Assembly (NCBI GenBank): GCA_017304475.1
Contig: JAFKKV010000012.1
Span: 186,001-250,000, forward strand
Source: Hyphomicrobiales bacterium
Lineage (GTDB): Bacteria; Pseudomonadota; Alphaproteobacteria; Rhizobiales; Phreatobacteraceae
Length of the DNA stretch: 64,000 nucleotides
Reading direction: 5' to 3'
Positions 7,202 through 17,829 of the stretch are shown here, one piece after another. How positions within the stretch are numbered: position 1 is the first letter of the stretch; each line of letters opens with the position of its first letter. The notes below the pieces were generated by a model. The model searched no databases. It was not told where the DNA came from and saw only the letters and a program-made list of their open reading frames with translations. The position numbers and the translations under genes are program-made.

Positions 7202-10200
7202 ATGGCCAATACGACGATTGGTGTGAAGATCGACGAAGACCTGCGCAATCGGCTGAAGGCCGCGGCTGAAAGTCAGGGCCGGTCGCCCCATTCGCTGATC
7301 AAACACTCGATCCTGTCGGTGCTGGAACATCTCGATCGCGGCGAGCCCTTGCCGAATTTCCCCGGCATCGGCGGCGCAACCGGCGCGTCCGAGGGCGAGC
7401 CGGTCCCGGCGCCACCCTTCCTCGCCTTCGCCCAATCGGTCCAGCCGCAGACCGTGCTGCGCGCCAAGATCACCGCGGCCTATCGGCGTCCGGAACCGGA
7501 ATGCGTGCCGGTGCTGCTGGCCGAAGCGGCCATGCCCGAAGCGCGGGTCGCGGCGACCCGCACGCTCGCCCGCAGCCTGGTCGAAGCCCTGCGCCGCAAG
7601 GGCGAGCGCGGTGGCGTCGAGGGGCTGATCCACGAATATGCCTTGTCGAGCCAGGAGGGCGTGGCGCTGATGTGCCTCGCCGAGGCCTTGCTGCGCATTC
7701 CCGACCGGGCGACCCGCGACGCGTTGATCCGCGACAAGATCAGCAGTGGCGACTGGAAATCCCATCTCGGCCACAGCTCGTCGGTCTTCGTCAATGCCGC
7801 GACCTGGGGCCTGCTGATCACCGGACACCTGACCTCGACCTCGAGCGAGACCGGCCTGTCCTCGGCGCTGACGCGGCTGATCGGCCGCAGCGGCGAACCG
7901 GTGATCCGCAAGGGCGTCGACATCGCCATGCGCATGATGGGCGAGCAATTCGTCACCGGGCAGACGATCTCGGAGGCGCTCGCCAACAGCCGCAAGATGG
8001 AGGCCAGGGGCTTCCGCTACTCCTATGACATGCTGGGCGAGGCGGCGATGACCGCCGGTGACGCCGAGCGTTACTTTGCCGACTATACACAGGCCATTCA
8101 CGCGATCGGCAAGGCCGCCGGCGCCCGCGGCATCTATGAAGGCCCGGGCATTTCGATCAAGCTGTCGGCGCTGCATCCGCGCTATTCGCGCGCCCAGCGT
8201 GACCGGGTGATGAGCGAATTGCTGGCCCGGGTGAAGACGCTCGCCGTGCTGGCGCGGCGCTACGATATCGGCCTGAATATCGATGCCGAGGAGGCCGACC
8301 GGCTCGAGCTGTCGCTCGATCTCCTGGAGACGCTCTGCTTCGATCCGGCGCTCGCCGGCTGGAACGGCATCGGCTTCGTGGTCCAGGGCTATCAGAAGCG
8401 CGCCCTGTTCGTGATCGACTACCTGATCGATCTGGCGCGGCGCAGCGGCCGGCGGCTGATGGTGCGCCTGGTCAAGGGCGCCTATTGGGACAGCGAGATC
8501 AAGCGCGCCCAGCAGGACGGGCTGGAAGGCTTCCCGGTCTTCACCCGCAAGGTGCATACCGACCTTTCCTATCTCGCCTGCGCCAAGAAGATGCTGGCGG
8601 TGCCGGACGCCCTGTTCCCGCAATTCGCCACGCACAATGCCCATACGCTGGCGGCCATCCATTCCATGGCCGGCGAGAATTTCTATTCCGGCCAGTACGA
8701 ATTCCAATGCCTGCACGGCATGGGCGAGCCGCTCTACGAAGAGGTGGTCGGGCGCGACAAGTTGAACCGGCCGTGCCGGATCTATGCGCCGGTCGGCACC
8801 CACGAGACGCTGCTCGCCTATCTGGTCCGCCGGCTCTTGGAGAACGGCGCCAATACCTCTTTCGTCAACCGGATCGCCGACCTGTCGCTGCCGATCGACG
8901 AGCTGATCGCCGAGCCGGCCGATATCGTCCGCGCCGTCGAGCCGCTGGGCGCGCCGCATGACAAGATCGCCCTGCCGGCCGACCTGTTCGGCGCCGAGCG
9001 GGCGAATTCCGCCGGCATCGACCTGTCGAACGAGCAGCGGCTTGCTTCGCTTTCGGCCGCGCTGCTGCTCAATGCCGCCGAGCCCTGGCGCGCCGCGCCG
9101 ATGCTCGCCGACGGCGAAGGCCAAGGCCAGGGCCGCGATATCCTCAATCCGGCCGATCTGCGCGACCTCGTCGGCCATGTCCTGGAGGCGACGCCCGATG
9201 ATATCGAGGCGGCGCTCGGCCATGCCGTGGCCGCCGCGCCGATCTGGCAGTCGACCCCGCCGGAGGAGCGGGCCGCCTGTCTCGACCGCGCGGCCAATCT
9301 CCTGGAAGCGCGCATGCCCTCGCTGCTCGGCCTGATCGTGCGCGAGGCGGGCAAGTCGCTCGCCAATGCGGTCGGCGAGGTGCGGGAGGCGGTCGATTTC
9401 CTGCGCTATTACGCCGCCCAGCTACGCGCCGGCTTCTCCAACGACACGCACCGGCCGCTCGGCCCTGTGGTCTGCATCAGCCCGTGGAACTTCCCGCTGG
9501 CGATCTTCACCGGCCAGGTCGCGGCGGCGCTCGCCGCCGGCAATCCGGTCCTCGCCAAGCCGGCGGAAGAAACTCCGCTGATCGCGGCGGAAGCGATCCG
9601 CATCCTGCACGATGCCGGCATCGGCGCGGGCGCCGTGCAATTGCTGCCCGGTGCCGGCGATGTCGGCGCGGCGCTGGTGGCCGATCCGCGCGTGCGCGGC
9701 GTCATGTTCACCGGCTCGACCGAAGTCGCCCGGCTGATCCAGCGCGAGCTCGCCGGCCGCCTCAGTCCGGATGGGCGGCCGATCCCGCTGATCGCCGAGA
9801 CCGGCGGGCAGAATGCGCTGATCGTCGATTCCTCCGCGCTGGCCGAACAGGTGGTCGCCGACGTCCTGCTCTCGGCCTTCGATTCCGCCGGCCAGCGCTG
9901 CTCGGCGCTGCGCGTGCTGTGCCTGCAGGAAGAGGTCGCCGATCATGTGATGACGATGCTGAAGGGTGCGCTCGCCGAACTCTCGGTCGGCAATCCCGAC
10001 CGGCTGTCGACCGATGTCGGCCCGGTGATCAGCGCGGAGGCGCAGGACCGGCTCCGCGCCCATATCGAGGCGATGCGCGGCAAGGGGCATGCAATCCATG
10101 CCCTGGATCTCCAGGCCGAATGCCGGAACGGCATTTTCGTCGCGCCGACCATCATCGAGATCGGCGGCCTCGCCGAGCTGGAGCGCGAGGTCTTCGGCCC

Positions 10201-11077
10201 GGTGCTGCATGTGCTGCGCTATCGCCGGGCGGATCTCGACGCCCTGATCGCGGATATCAACCGCACCGGCTACGGCCTGACCTTCGGCCTGCACACACGC
10301 ATCGACGAGACGATCGCCCATGTCACCCGCAAGGTCGAGGCGGGCAATATCTACGTCAACCGCAACATGATCGGCGCCGTGGTCGGCGTGCAGCCGTTCG
10401 GCGGCCACGGCCTGTCGGGCACCGGACCGAAGGCTGGCGGACCGCTTTATCTCCGCCGCCTGGTCGCGGCCTATCCTGTCGAGGGCGAGACCCTGCCGCG
10501 CCCGGAGGAGACCGTGCCGGCCGCCAAGGCCCTGCAGGCCTGGCTCGACAGCAAGGGTCTTCGCGAGGCCTCGGCGCGCTTTGCGGCCTATAACGAACGG
10601 TCGCGGGTCGGCGCGGTGAAGGAGCTTCCCGGTCCGGTCGGCGAGCGCAATCTCTATGTGCTGGAGAGCCGGGGCACGGTGCTCTGCGTGCCGCAGAGCG
10701 AAACCGGCCTGCTCGCCCAGATCGGCGCGGCGATCGCCACCGGCAACCGGGCCGCGGTGTTCGGTGCCGAGGCGCTGTTCGCGCCGCTCAGGGCGTCGCT
10801 GCCGAAGGAGCTGAAGGGCTGGATCGCGCCGGTGACGGCGCTCACGGCCGAGCCCTTCGGCGCGGCGCTGTTCGAAGGCGACAGCGACAATCTGCGCGAG
10901 CTCAACAAGCAATTGGCCGAACTGCCGGGTCCCATCGTGCCGGTGTTCGGCGTGGCGCGCGAGGCGCTCGCCGCCGGCACCGAGGATTATCCGATCGTCT
11001 GGCTGCTGCGCGAACGGGCGGTCAGCACCAATACGGCGGCGGCCGGCGGCAATGCCAGCCTGATGAGCATCGGGTAG
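7202..11077 (+). CDS. putA: Trifunctional PutA: repressor / proline dehydrogenase / P5C dehydrogenase
   Basis: Predicted protein of 1291 residues. Residues 1-47 (TTIGVKIDEDLRNRLKAAAE, then PHSLIKHSIL) form a ribbon-helix-helix DNA-binding domain like that of E. coli PutA. The middle is the FAD-dependent proline dehydrogenase barrel (GPGISIKLSALHPRY, LVKGAYWDSEIKRAQ). The second half is an aldehyde dehydrogenase: SPWNFPL, AETGGQNA, and SAGQRCSALR with catalytic Cys900. A C-terminal domain of about 190 residues follows, as in long PutA proteins. It oxidises proline to glutamate, feeding electrons to the membrane quinone pool, and probably represses its own transcription when proline is absent. 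Start ATG at 7202, with the operator repeats just upstream. proC follows 6 nt after the stop. Confidence 0.97.
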   Translation: MANTTIGVKIDEDLRNRLKAAAESQGRSPHSLIKHSILSVLEHLDRGEPLPNFPGIGGATGASEGEPVPAPPFLAFAQSVQPQTVLRAKITAAYRRPEPECVPVLLAEAAMPEARVAATRTLARSLVEALRRKGERGGVEGLIHEYALSSQEGVALMCLAEALLRIPDRATRDALIRDKISSGDWKSHLGHSSSVFVNAATWGLLITGHLTSTSSETGLSSALTRLIGRSGEPVIRKGVDIAMRMMGEQFVTGQTISEALANSRKMEARGFRYSYDMLGEAAMTAGDAERYFADYTQAIHAIGKAAGARGIYEGPGISIKLSALHPRYSRAQRDRVMSELLARVKTLAVLARRYDIGLNIDAEEADRLELSLDLLETLCFDPALAGWNGIGFVVQGYQKRALFVIDYLIDLARRSGRRLMVRLVKGAYWDSEIKRAQQDGLEGFPVFTRKVHTDLSYLACAKKMLAVPDALFPQFATHNAHTLAAIHSMAGENFYSGQYEFQCLHGMGEPLYEEVVGRDKLNRPCRIYAPVGTHETLLAYLVRRLLENGANTSFVNRIADLSLPIDELIAEPADIVRAVEPLGAPHDKIALPADLFGAERANSAGIDLSNEQRLASLSAALLLNAAEPWRAAPMLADGEGQGQGRDILNPADLRDLVGHVLEATPDDIEAALGHAVAAAPIWQSTPPEERAACLDRAANLLEARMPSLLGLIVREAGKSLANAVGEVREAVDFLRYYAAQLRAGFSNDTHRPLGPVVCISPWNFPLAIFTGQVAAALAAGNPVLAKPAEETPLIAAEAIRILHDAGIGAGAVQLLPGAGDVGAALVADPRVRGVMFTGSTEVARLIQRELAGRLSPDGRPIPLIAETGGQNALIVDSSALAEQVVADVLLSAFDSAGQRCSALRVLCLQEEVADHVMTMLKGALAELSVGNPDRLSTDVGPVISAEAQDRLRAHIEAMRGKGHAIHALDLQAECRNGIFVAPTIIEIGGLAELEREVFGPVLHVLRYRRADLDALIADINRTGYGLTFGLHTRIDETIAHVTRKVEAGNIYVNRNMIGAVVGVQPFGGHGLSGTGPKAGGPLYLRRLVAAYPVEGETLPRPEETVPAAKALQAWLDSKGLREASARFAAYNERSRVGAVKELPGPVGERNLYVLESRGTVLCVPQSETGLLAQIGAAIATGNRAAVFGAEALFAPLRASLPKELKGWIAPVTALTAEPFGAALFEGDSDNLRELNKQLAELPGPIVPVFGVAREALAAGTEDYPIVWLLRERAVSTNTAAAGGNASLMSIG

Positions 11078-11083
11078 GCATCG

Positions 11084-11914
11084 ATGGCTGTCCATTCCGA
11101 ACAACGCTTCGACCACGTCGTCATCGTCGGCGGCGGCAATATGGGCCTGGCGCTCGCCGCCGGTTTCGCGTCGAGTGCCGCGGCCCGGGTCACCGTTGTC
11201 GATCCGGCGCCGGAGCGGGTGCGCGAGCGCTTGCCGGCGGGCTCGGCGATCGTGGTGGTCGACACTCCCGAGGCCATCGAAAGCGTGCCGGGCATGATCG
11301 TGCTGGCGGTCAAGCCGGCGCTGGTGCCGGTGGTGCTGGCCGACTATCGCCGCCATGTCGACGCCGGTGCGCTGGTGGTCTCGATCGCCGCGGGGGTGAC
11401 CCGCGGCACGATCCGCTCGCATCTCGGCCCCGATGCCCGGGTGATCCGCGCCATGCCCAATACACCGGCACTGGTCGGCCAGGGCATGACGGTGCTTTAT
11501 GGCGGGACTGGCTTGCCGGAAGCCGATCGGCTGGCGGCCGAAGGCTTTTTCGGGGCGGTCGGCTCGACCGCCTGGGTCGACCGGGAAGAGCTGATCGACG
11601 CGGCGACCGCGGTGTCCGGCAGCGGCCCGGCCTATGTCTTCGCCTTCGCCGAACATCTGGCGGCCGCCGGCATGACGGTCGGCCTGACCGCCGAGCTGGC
11701 GACCGAACTCGCCCGGACGACGCTGGCCGGCGCCGTGGCCTTGCTGAACCAGCCGGATGCCGAAGCGGCCGCGCTGAAGCGCGCCGTGTGCAGCCCGCGC
11801 GGCACCACCGAGGCGGGCTTGAGCGTGCTCGAGGGCAAGCCGGGACTTGCGGAACTGCTCGAGGGCACGGTGCGCGCGGCGCATGCGCGCGCCGTGGAGC
11901 TGAGCCGGGGATAG
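11084..11914 (+). CDS. proC: Pyrroline-5-carboxylate reductase
   Basis: Predicted protein of 276 residues. The N-terminal Rossmann motif is VVIVGGGNMGLALAAGF, followed by VLAVKP, IRAMPNTPALVGQGMT and the C-terminal dimerisation signature (AVSGSGPAYVFAFAEHL and SPRGTTEAGL). The enzyme reduces P5C to proline with NAD(P)H, the last step of proline synthesis. It starts 6 nt after putA and is almost certainly cotranscribed with it. That is odd, since the two enzymes run opposite reactions on the P5C pool; a proline-P5C redox cycle or recycling of P5C from other sources would explain the linkage. Confidence 0.95.
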   Translation: MAVHSEQRFDHVVIVGGGNMGLALAAGFASSAAARVTVVDPAPERVRERLPAGSAIVVVDTPEAIESVPGMIVLAVKPALVPVVLADYRRHVDAGALVVSIAAGVTRGTIRSHLGPDARVIRAMPNTPALVGQGMTVLYGGTGLPEADRLAAEGFFGAVGSTAWVDREELIDAATAVSGSGPAYVFAFAEHLAAAGMTVGLTAELATELARTTLAGAVALLNQPDAEAAALKRAVCSPRGTTEAGLSVLEGKPGLAELLEGTVRAAHARAVELSRG

Positions 11915-11931
11915 CGGCAAGCACTGAATCA

Positions 11932-11954
11932 ACCCTCTCCCTTTGGGAGAGGGT
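11932..11954. repeat. REP-like palindrome after proC
   Basis: ACCCTCTCCC-TTT-GGGAGAGGGT, a perfect 10-bp stem 17 nt after the proC stop. The same CCCTCTCCC/GGGAGAGGG core recurs twice at 54108-54269, which marks it as a dispersed intergenic repeat. It may also serve as a transcription terminator for putA-proC. Confidence 0.7.
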
Positions 11955-12048
11955 CGGTTGGGCGCTGCCGCCATCCGACCTGCAAGTCCCGCCCCACCCA
12001 CCTGCGGCAATGCGCCGCTTGCCGCGTGGCATGCCTGTTTGTACGGTG

Positions 12049-12068
12049 ATTTCAGAAATTACTGAAAT
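12049..12068 (+). promoter_or_regulatory. Operator palindrome upstream of the GbsR/MarR regulator and cyd operon
   Basis: ATTTCAG-AAATTA-CTGAAAT, a perfect 7-bp inverted repeat with 6-nt spacer, 24 nt before the start codon of the regulator. A further CTTCAG half-site lies at 12074-12079. The position over the leader fits autorepression and control of the cyd genes behind it. Confidence 0.6.
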
Positions 12069-12091
12069 AATCGACTTCAGGAAAATCGACG

Positions 12092-12664
12092 ATGAACCTG
12101 CCGCCGCTGGTCCAGGCTTTCGTGCTGCATTTTGGCGAGATGGGCAGCCGCTGGGGTATCAACCGCACCGTCGGGCAGGTCTATGCCCTGCTCTATGTTT
12201 CGCCGGCACCGCTTTGCGCGGATGAGATCGTCGCCGCGCTCGGCATCTCGCGCTCCAATGTCTCGATGAGCCTCAAGGAGCTGCAGGCCTGGAACCTGGT
12301 CCTCCTGAAGCATTTGCCCAACGACCGGCGCGACTTCTTCACCACGCCCGAGGACGTCTGGCAGATCCTGCGGACGCTCGCCGAGGAACGGAAGAAGCGC
12401 GAGGTCGACCCGACTTTGTCTGTCTTGCGCGAGATCCTGATGCAGCAGCCGGCAAGCGATGCGGAACGCCATGCCCAGGACCGCATGGCCGAGATGCACG
12501 CGCTGATCGAGCGCCTGACCACCTGGTATGACGAGGTCAAGCAGCTGGAAACGGCGCGCCTCACCACCCTTCTGACGCTCGGCGCCAAGGTCACGCGCCT
12601 TTTGGAGACCAAGGACAAGATCGTCTCGCTCGGCCGTTCCAAGCGCGTGAGCGACAAGGGGTGA
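12092..12664 (+). CDS. GbsR/MarR-family transcriptional regulator of the cyd operon
   Basis: Predicted protein of 190 residues with a winged helix: GRTVGQVYALLYV-like sequence, then PLCADEIVAALGISRSNVSMSLKELQAW with the recognition helix near residues 48-70, and LPNDRRDFFTTPEDVW in the wing. The C-terminal half is helical and charged, a probable dimerisation and sensing part. The gene ends 4 nt before cydD. GbsR-like regulators in this place are commonly seen with cydDCAB in alphaproteobacteria, so it probably senses redox state, quinone or a small ligand and controls the bd oxidase. The signal is unknown. Confidence 0.85.
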   Translation: MNLPPLVQAFVLHFGEMGSRWGINRTVGQVYALLYVSPAPLCADEIVAALGISRSNVSMSLKELQAWNLVLLKHLPNDRRDFFTTPEDVWQILRTLAEERKKREVDPTLSVLREILMQQPASDAERHAQDRMAEMHALIERLTTWYDEVKQLETARLTTLLTLGAKVTRLLETKDKIVSLGRSKRVSDKG

Positions 12665-12668
12665 TGGC

Positions 12669-14474
12669 GTGGACCGGAGCGGGCCTGCCGATCTCGACCT
12701 GACCGCAGCGGCGCGGCCGGCCACCGTCGCCGACGCGGGTTTTCACCTGGATACACCCCGTGCGACACCCGATGGCGCCGCGTCGCCCGACGGTGCGCAT
12801 GAAACGGCGATGGACCAGGGAGCCGAAGGCGATAGTCGGCATGAGCGTGGTGTCCGAAGCGGCGGCCTGCTGCAGGTCGCGGCGGCGCTCGTCTGGCTGC
12901 CGCAGGCGGCGCTGCTCGCGCTAGCCGTGGACCGCATCGCCGATGGCGGCGGGGTGCAGGCCGTGCTCTGGCCGGCGGTCCTGGTGCTCGGGCTCGGCCT
13001 GATACGTGCCGCTCTCGATGCCGCCGGCAATCGCCTGGCCTTTCGGGCCGCGCGCGCGGCCTTGTCGGACCAGCGCGACCAAGCGCTTGCCGCGCTCGGC
13101 GCCGGGTCGCCGCTGGACAGCGGCAGGCCGGCATCCGGCCTCGCGGCCAGCGTGATCGCGGAACAGGCCGACGCGGTGACGCCCTATCTCGCCCGGTTCC
13201 GGCCGGCGCGGCTCAAGGCGACGGTCGTGCCGCTGGCGATTCTCGCGGCTGTCCTGCCGTTGTCCTGGGCGGCAGCCCTGGTCCTGCTCGTCGCGGCCCC
13301 CCTGATCCCCGTCTTCATGGCGCTGATCGGCTGGCGCGCCAAGGCGGCGAGCGAGGCGCAGATGGCCGAGCTCGGCGGCATGAACGGCTTCCTGCTCGAC
13401 CGGTTGCGCGGACTGGCGACCATTCGCGGGCTCGGCGCGGTCGACCTGACGGCGCGCCGCCTGAGGACCAATGCCGAAGCGCTGCGGCGGCGCACCATGG
13501 CGGTGCTCCGCATCGCTTTCCTGTCCTCGGCGGTGCTCGAGCTGTTCGCGGCGCTCGGCGTCGCCATGGTCGCCGTCTATGTCGGCTTCCACCTGCTCGG
13601 CCAGCTCGAATTCGGCGCCTGGGGCGCCAAGCTGAGCCTCGCCCAGGGCCTGTTCATCCTGCTGCTGGCCCCGGCCTTTTTCGAGCCGCTGCGCGACCTC
13701 TCGGCGGTTTGGCACGACCGCGCGGCGGGCGAGGCGGCGATCGGCGCCTTGCGCCGGCTGAGCGTCGGGCGCCTGGCTCTGCCCGGCGCGGCTGTCCATG
13801 TGGCTCAGCCGATGAGCCAGCTCATGGCGGCGCCGACGGTCCGGATCGAGGGCCTGAGCTATCGCCACGCCGGCGCGGCGGCTCCGGTCTTCGACGATTT
13901 CCACCTGACGGTCCAACCAGGAGAACATGTCGCCCTGCTCGGCCCGAGCGGATCGGGAAAGTCGACGCTGCTCGCCCTGATCGCCGGCCTCGCGCCGGCG
14001 GCCGGCGGCCGGATCGTCATCGGCGACACGGCCCTGACCACGGAGACCGCGCAGGCGCTGCGCCGGCGCATGGCCTGGATCGGCCAAAGACCGTTCATCT
14101 TCGCCGGCTCGATCCGCGCCAATGTCGCGCTGGGGCGCACCGGCATCCGGGCCGCCGATGTCGAGGCGGCGCTGCGGGCCGTGGCGCTCGGCGAGACCGC
14201 CGCGCGGCGCTCCGGCGCCGAGATCGGCGAAGGCGGTGCCGGGCTCTCCGGTGGCGAGGTGCTGCGCCTGGCCCTTGCCCGCGCCGCGGCGGATGCCCAG
14301 GCCGATCTCCTGCTGGTCGACGAGCCGACCGCCCATCTCGATGGCGCGACCGCCGCCGATGTCGGCAATGGCTTGATGGCGATCGCCAAGGGGCGGACGC
14401 TGATCCTCGCCACCCATGATCCGGTGCTGGCCGCGCGGATGGACCGGATCGTCAGGCTGGAGGCGCAGTCATGA
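12669..14474 (+). CDS. cydD: Thiol reductant ABC exporter subunit CydD
   Basis: Predicted protein of 601 residues from a GTG at 12669 (AGGGG upstream); an ATG at 12810 would remove a poorly conserved 47-residue leader and is a fair alternative. The N-terminal membrane domain includes LLQVAAALVWLPQAALLALAV, and the ATPase part has Walker A GPSGSGKST, LSGGEVLRLALARA and Walker B LLLVDEPTAHLD. With CydC it forms the inner-membrane half of the heterodimeric exporter of glutathione/cysteine and haem-related ligands needed to assemble cytochrome bd. cydC overlaps its stop by 4 nt. Confidence 0.95.
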   Translation: MDRSGPADLDLTAAARPATVADAGFHLDTPRATPDGAASPDGAHETAMDQGAEGDSRHERGVRSGGLLQVAAALVWLPQAALLALAVDRIADGGGVQAVLWPAVLVLGLGLIRAALDAAGNRLAFRAARAALSDQRDQALAALGAGSPLDSGRPASGLAASVIAEQADAVTPYLARFRPARLKATVVPLAILAAVLPLSWAAALVLLVAAPLIPVFMALIGWRAKAASEAQMAELGGMNGFLLDRLRGLATIRGLGAVDLTARRLRTNAEALRRRTMAVLRIAFLSSAVLELFAALGVAMVAVYVGFHLLGQLEFGAWGAKLSLAQGLFILLLAPAFFEPLRDLSAVWHDRAAGEAAIGALRRLSVGRLALPGAAVHVAQPMSQLMAAPTVRIEGLSYRHAGAAAPVFDDFHLTVQPGEHVALLGPSGSGKSTLLALIAGLAPAAGGRIVIGDTALTTETAQALRRRMAWIGQRPFIFAGSIRANVALGRTGIRAADVEAALRAVALGETAARRSGAEIGEGGAGLSGGEVLRLALARAAADAQADLLLVDEPTAHLDGATAADVGNGLMAIAKGRTLILATHDPVLAARMDRIVRLEAQS

Positions 14475-16159
14475 CGTTCCGGCGTGACCTCGGCCCGGTT
14501 CTGGCGCTGTTCATGGCCGAGCGCCGCGGCCTGATGACCGGCGGCGTGGCGCTTGCCGCGGCGACCCTTCTCGCCGGCATCGCGCTGCTCGGGCTGTCCG
14601 GCTGGTTCATCACCGCGACCGCGCTCGCCGGCCTGTCGGCGACGGCGGCCCTGACCTTCGACGTCTTCGCGCCCTCGGCCGGCATCCGTTTCCTGGCGCT
14701 GGCGCGAACCGGTGCGCGTTATGGCGAGCGCCTGGTGACCCATGACGCCACGCTCCGGATCCTGGCGGCTCTGCGCGAGCGGCTGTTTCGCGGCTGGGCC
14801 GAGCCCGAGGCCGCGCGGTCGCTGCTGGTCCGGCCGGCCAAGCTGCTGTTCCGGTTGACCGCCGATATCGACGCCTTGGATTCGCTTTATCTGCGCCTGC
14901 TCGTGCCGGCCGGGGCTGCATTTGCTGCCGCGCTGGCGATGGCGGTGGCGTTCGGGCTGATGCACGCCTGGCTCGGCCTCGCGCTTGCCGGCTGGCTCCT
15001 GCTGGTCGGCTTCGGCCTGCCGCTCTTGGCGGCGCGCTGGGCCGTGCCCTGGGCCCGCCGGCGCAGCCACGCGCTGGAGGCCCTGCGCGCCCGCGCCATC
15101 GCTCTCGTCGCCGGGCAGACCGAACTCGTCATGGCGGGCAGGCTCGATGCCCAGCTTGCCGCGACGCGGGCGGCCGATCGCCGGCTGATGGCGGCGGAGG
15201 ACCGGCTGAACCGGATCGAGACCGGGACCTCTGCAGGCTTCGGCATCGCCACGGCAGCAACGCTTGCCGGCACGCTTCTCGGCGTGGCGGCGCTCGCCGA
15301 GGCGGGGACGATCGGCGCGCCTGTCGCGGCGCTCGGCCTGCTGGTCGCGCTCGGATCGGTCGAGCCCTTTGCCGGCCTGCGCCGTGGCGCGATCGAACTC
15401 GGCCGCACCCGGCTCGCCGCCCGTCGCCTCGCGCCGCGGCTGAGCCCGGCCCCGGCCGCGGCCTCACCGTCCCGGCCAGACGCGACCTGCGCCGTCCGCT
15501 TCGCCGCCGTCTCGGCCGTCTATCCCGGGGCGGAACCGCCGGTCTTTCAAGATCTGTCGCTGACCATCGGCCGTGGCGAGCGTGTCGCCGTCATCGGCCC
15601 GAGCGGCGCCGGCAAATCGACCTTGCTGGCTCTTATTGCCGGCGAAATGACGCCGGCCAGCGGCACGGTCGAGGCCATCGACAGCACGCTGCTGACCCAG
15701 CGCACCGAGCTGTTCCACGACAGCCTGCGCGAGAACCTCGCCCTCGCCGACCCGGCGGCCGATGACGTCAGGCTGTGGGATGCGCTCGATGCCGCCGGCC
15801 TCGGGCCGGACCTGCGCGCGGCCGGGCGCGGCCTCGATGCGCGGCTCGGCGAGGGCGGTCTCGGCCTGTCCGGCGGCCAGGGCCGCAGGCTCGCTCTGGC
15901 GCGGCTCTTGCTGCGCGCCTCGCCGCTCTGGCTGCTCGACGAACCGACCGAGGGGCTCGACCGCGAGACCGCCGGCGACGTGCTCGAACGGCTTGCAGAG
16001 CGCCTCGGCGGACATTCGCTCGTGGTCGTCACGCATCTGAGACGCGAAGCCGCACTCGCCGACCGCTTGCTGATCTTGGAAATGGGTTGCATCGTCGCGT
16101 CACCGCAACGTGGCGAGTCCGGTTTCGACGCCGCACTCGCCGCCCTGCGGCCGGATTGA
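14471..16159 (+). CDS. cydC: Thiol reductant ABC exporter subunit CydC
   Basis: Predicted protein of 562 residues, starting in an ATGA overlap with cydD. Membrane domain features include LLAGIALLGLSGWFITATALAG, typical of CydC. The ATPase half has Walker A GPSGAGKST, LSGGQGRRLALARLLL and Walker B LWLLDEPTEGLD. It pairs with CydD in the plasma membrane to export reductant needed for cytochrome bd maturation. An 87-nt gap with no obvious terminator separates it from cydA. Confidence 0.95.
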   Translation: MTFRRDLGPVLALFMAERRGLMTGGVALAAATLLAGIALLGLSGWFITATALAGLSATAALTFDVFAPSAGIRFLALARTGARYGERLVTHDATLRILAALRERLFRGWAEPEAARSLLVRPAKLLFRLTADIDALDSLYLRLLVPAGAAFAAALAMAVAFGLMHAWLGLALAGWLLLVGFGLPLLAARWAVPWARRRSHALEALRARAIALVAGQTELVMAGRLDAQLAATRAADRRLMAAEDRLNRIETGTSAGFGIATAATLAGTLLGVAALAEAGTIGAPVAALGLLVALGSVEPFAGLRRGAIELGRTRLAARRLAPRLSPAPAAASPSRPDATCAVRFAAVSAVYPGAEPPVFQDLSLTIGRGERVAVIGPSGAGKSTLLALIAGEMTPASGTVEAIDSTLLTQRTELFHDSLRENLALADPAADDVRLWDALDAAGLGPDLRAAGRGLDARLGEGGLGLSGGQGRRLALARLLLRASPLWLLDEPTEGLDRETAGDVLERLAERLGGHSLVVVTHLRREAALADRLLILEMGCIVASPQRGESGFDAALAALRPD

Positions 16160-16246
16160 GTGAGGCCCTGTCGATTGACTGGCTGGCTCCGCCTCTGACG
16201 GCGCCGGCCCCAGCAGAGGACGCCGGGCTCCCTCGGCGGTAACGGG

Positions 16247-17824
<1,578 letters not shown>

Positions 17825-17829
17825 AGACG

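Noticed and set aside
9422..12010. An 862-codon minus-strand frame across putA and proC
   Set aside because: Antisense to unmistakable putA and proC; no recognisable domain.
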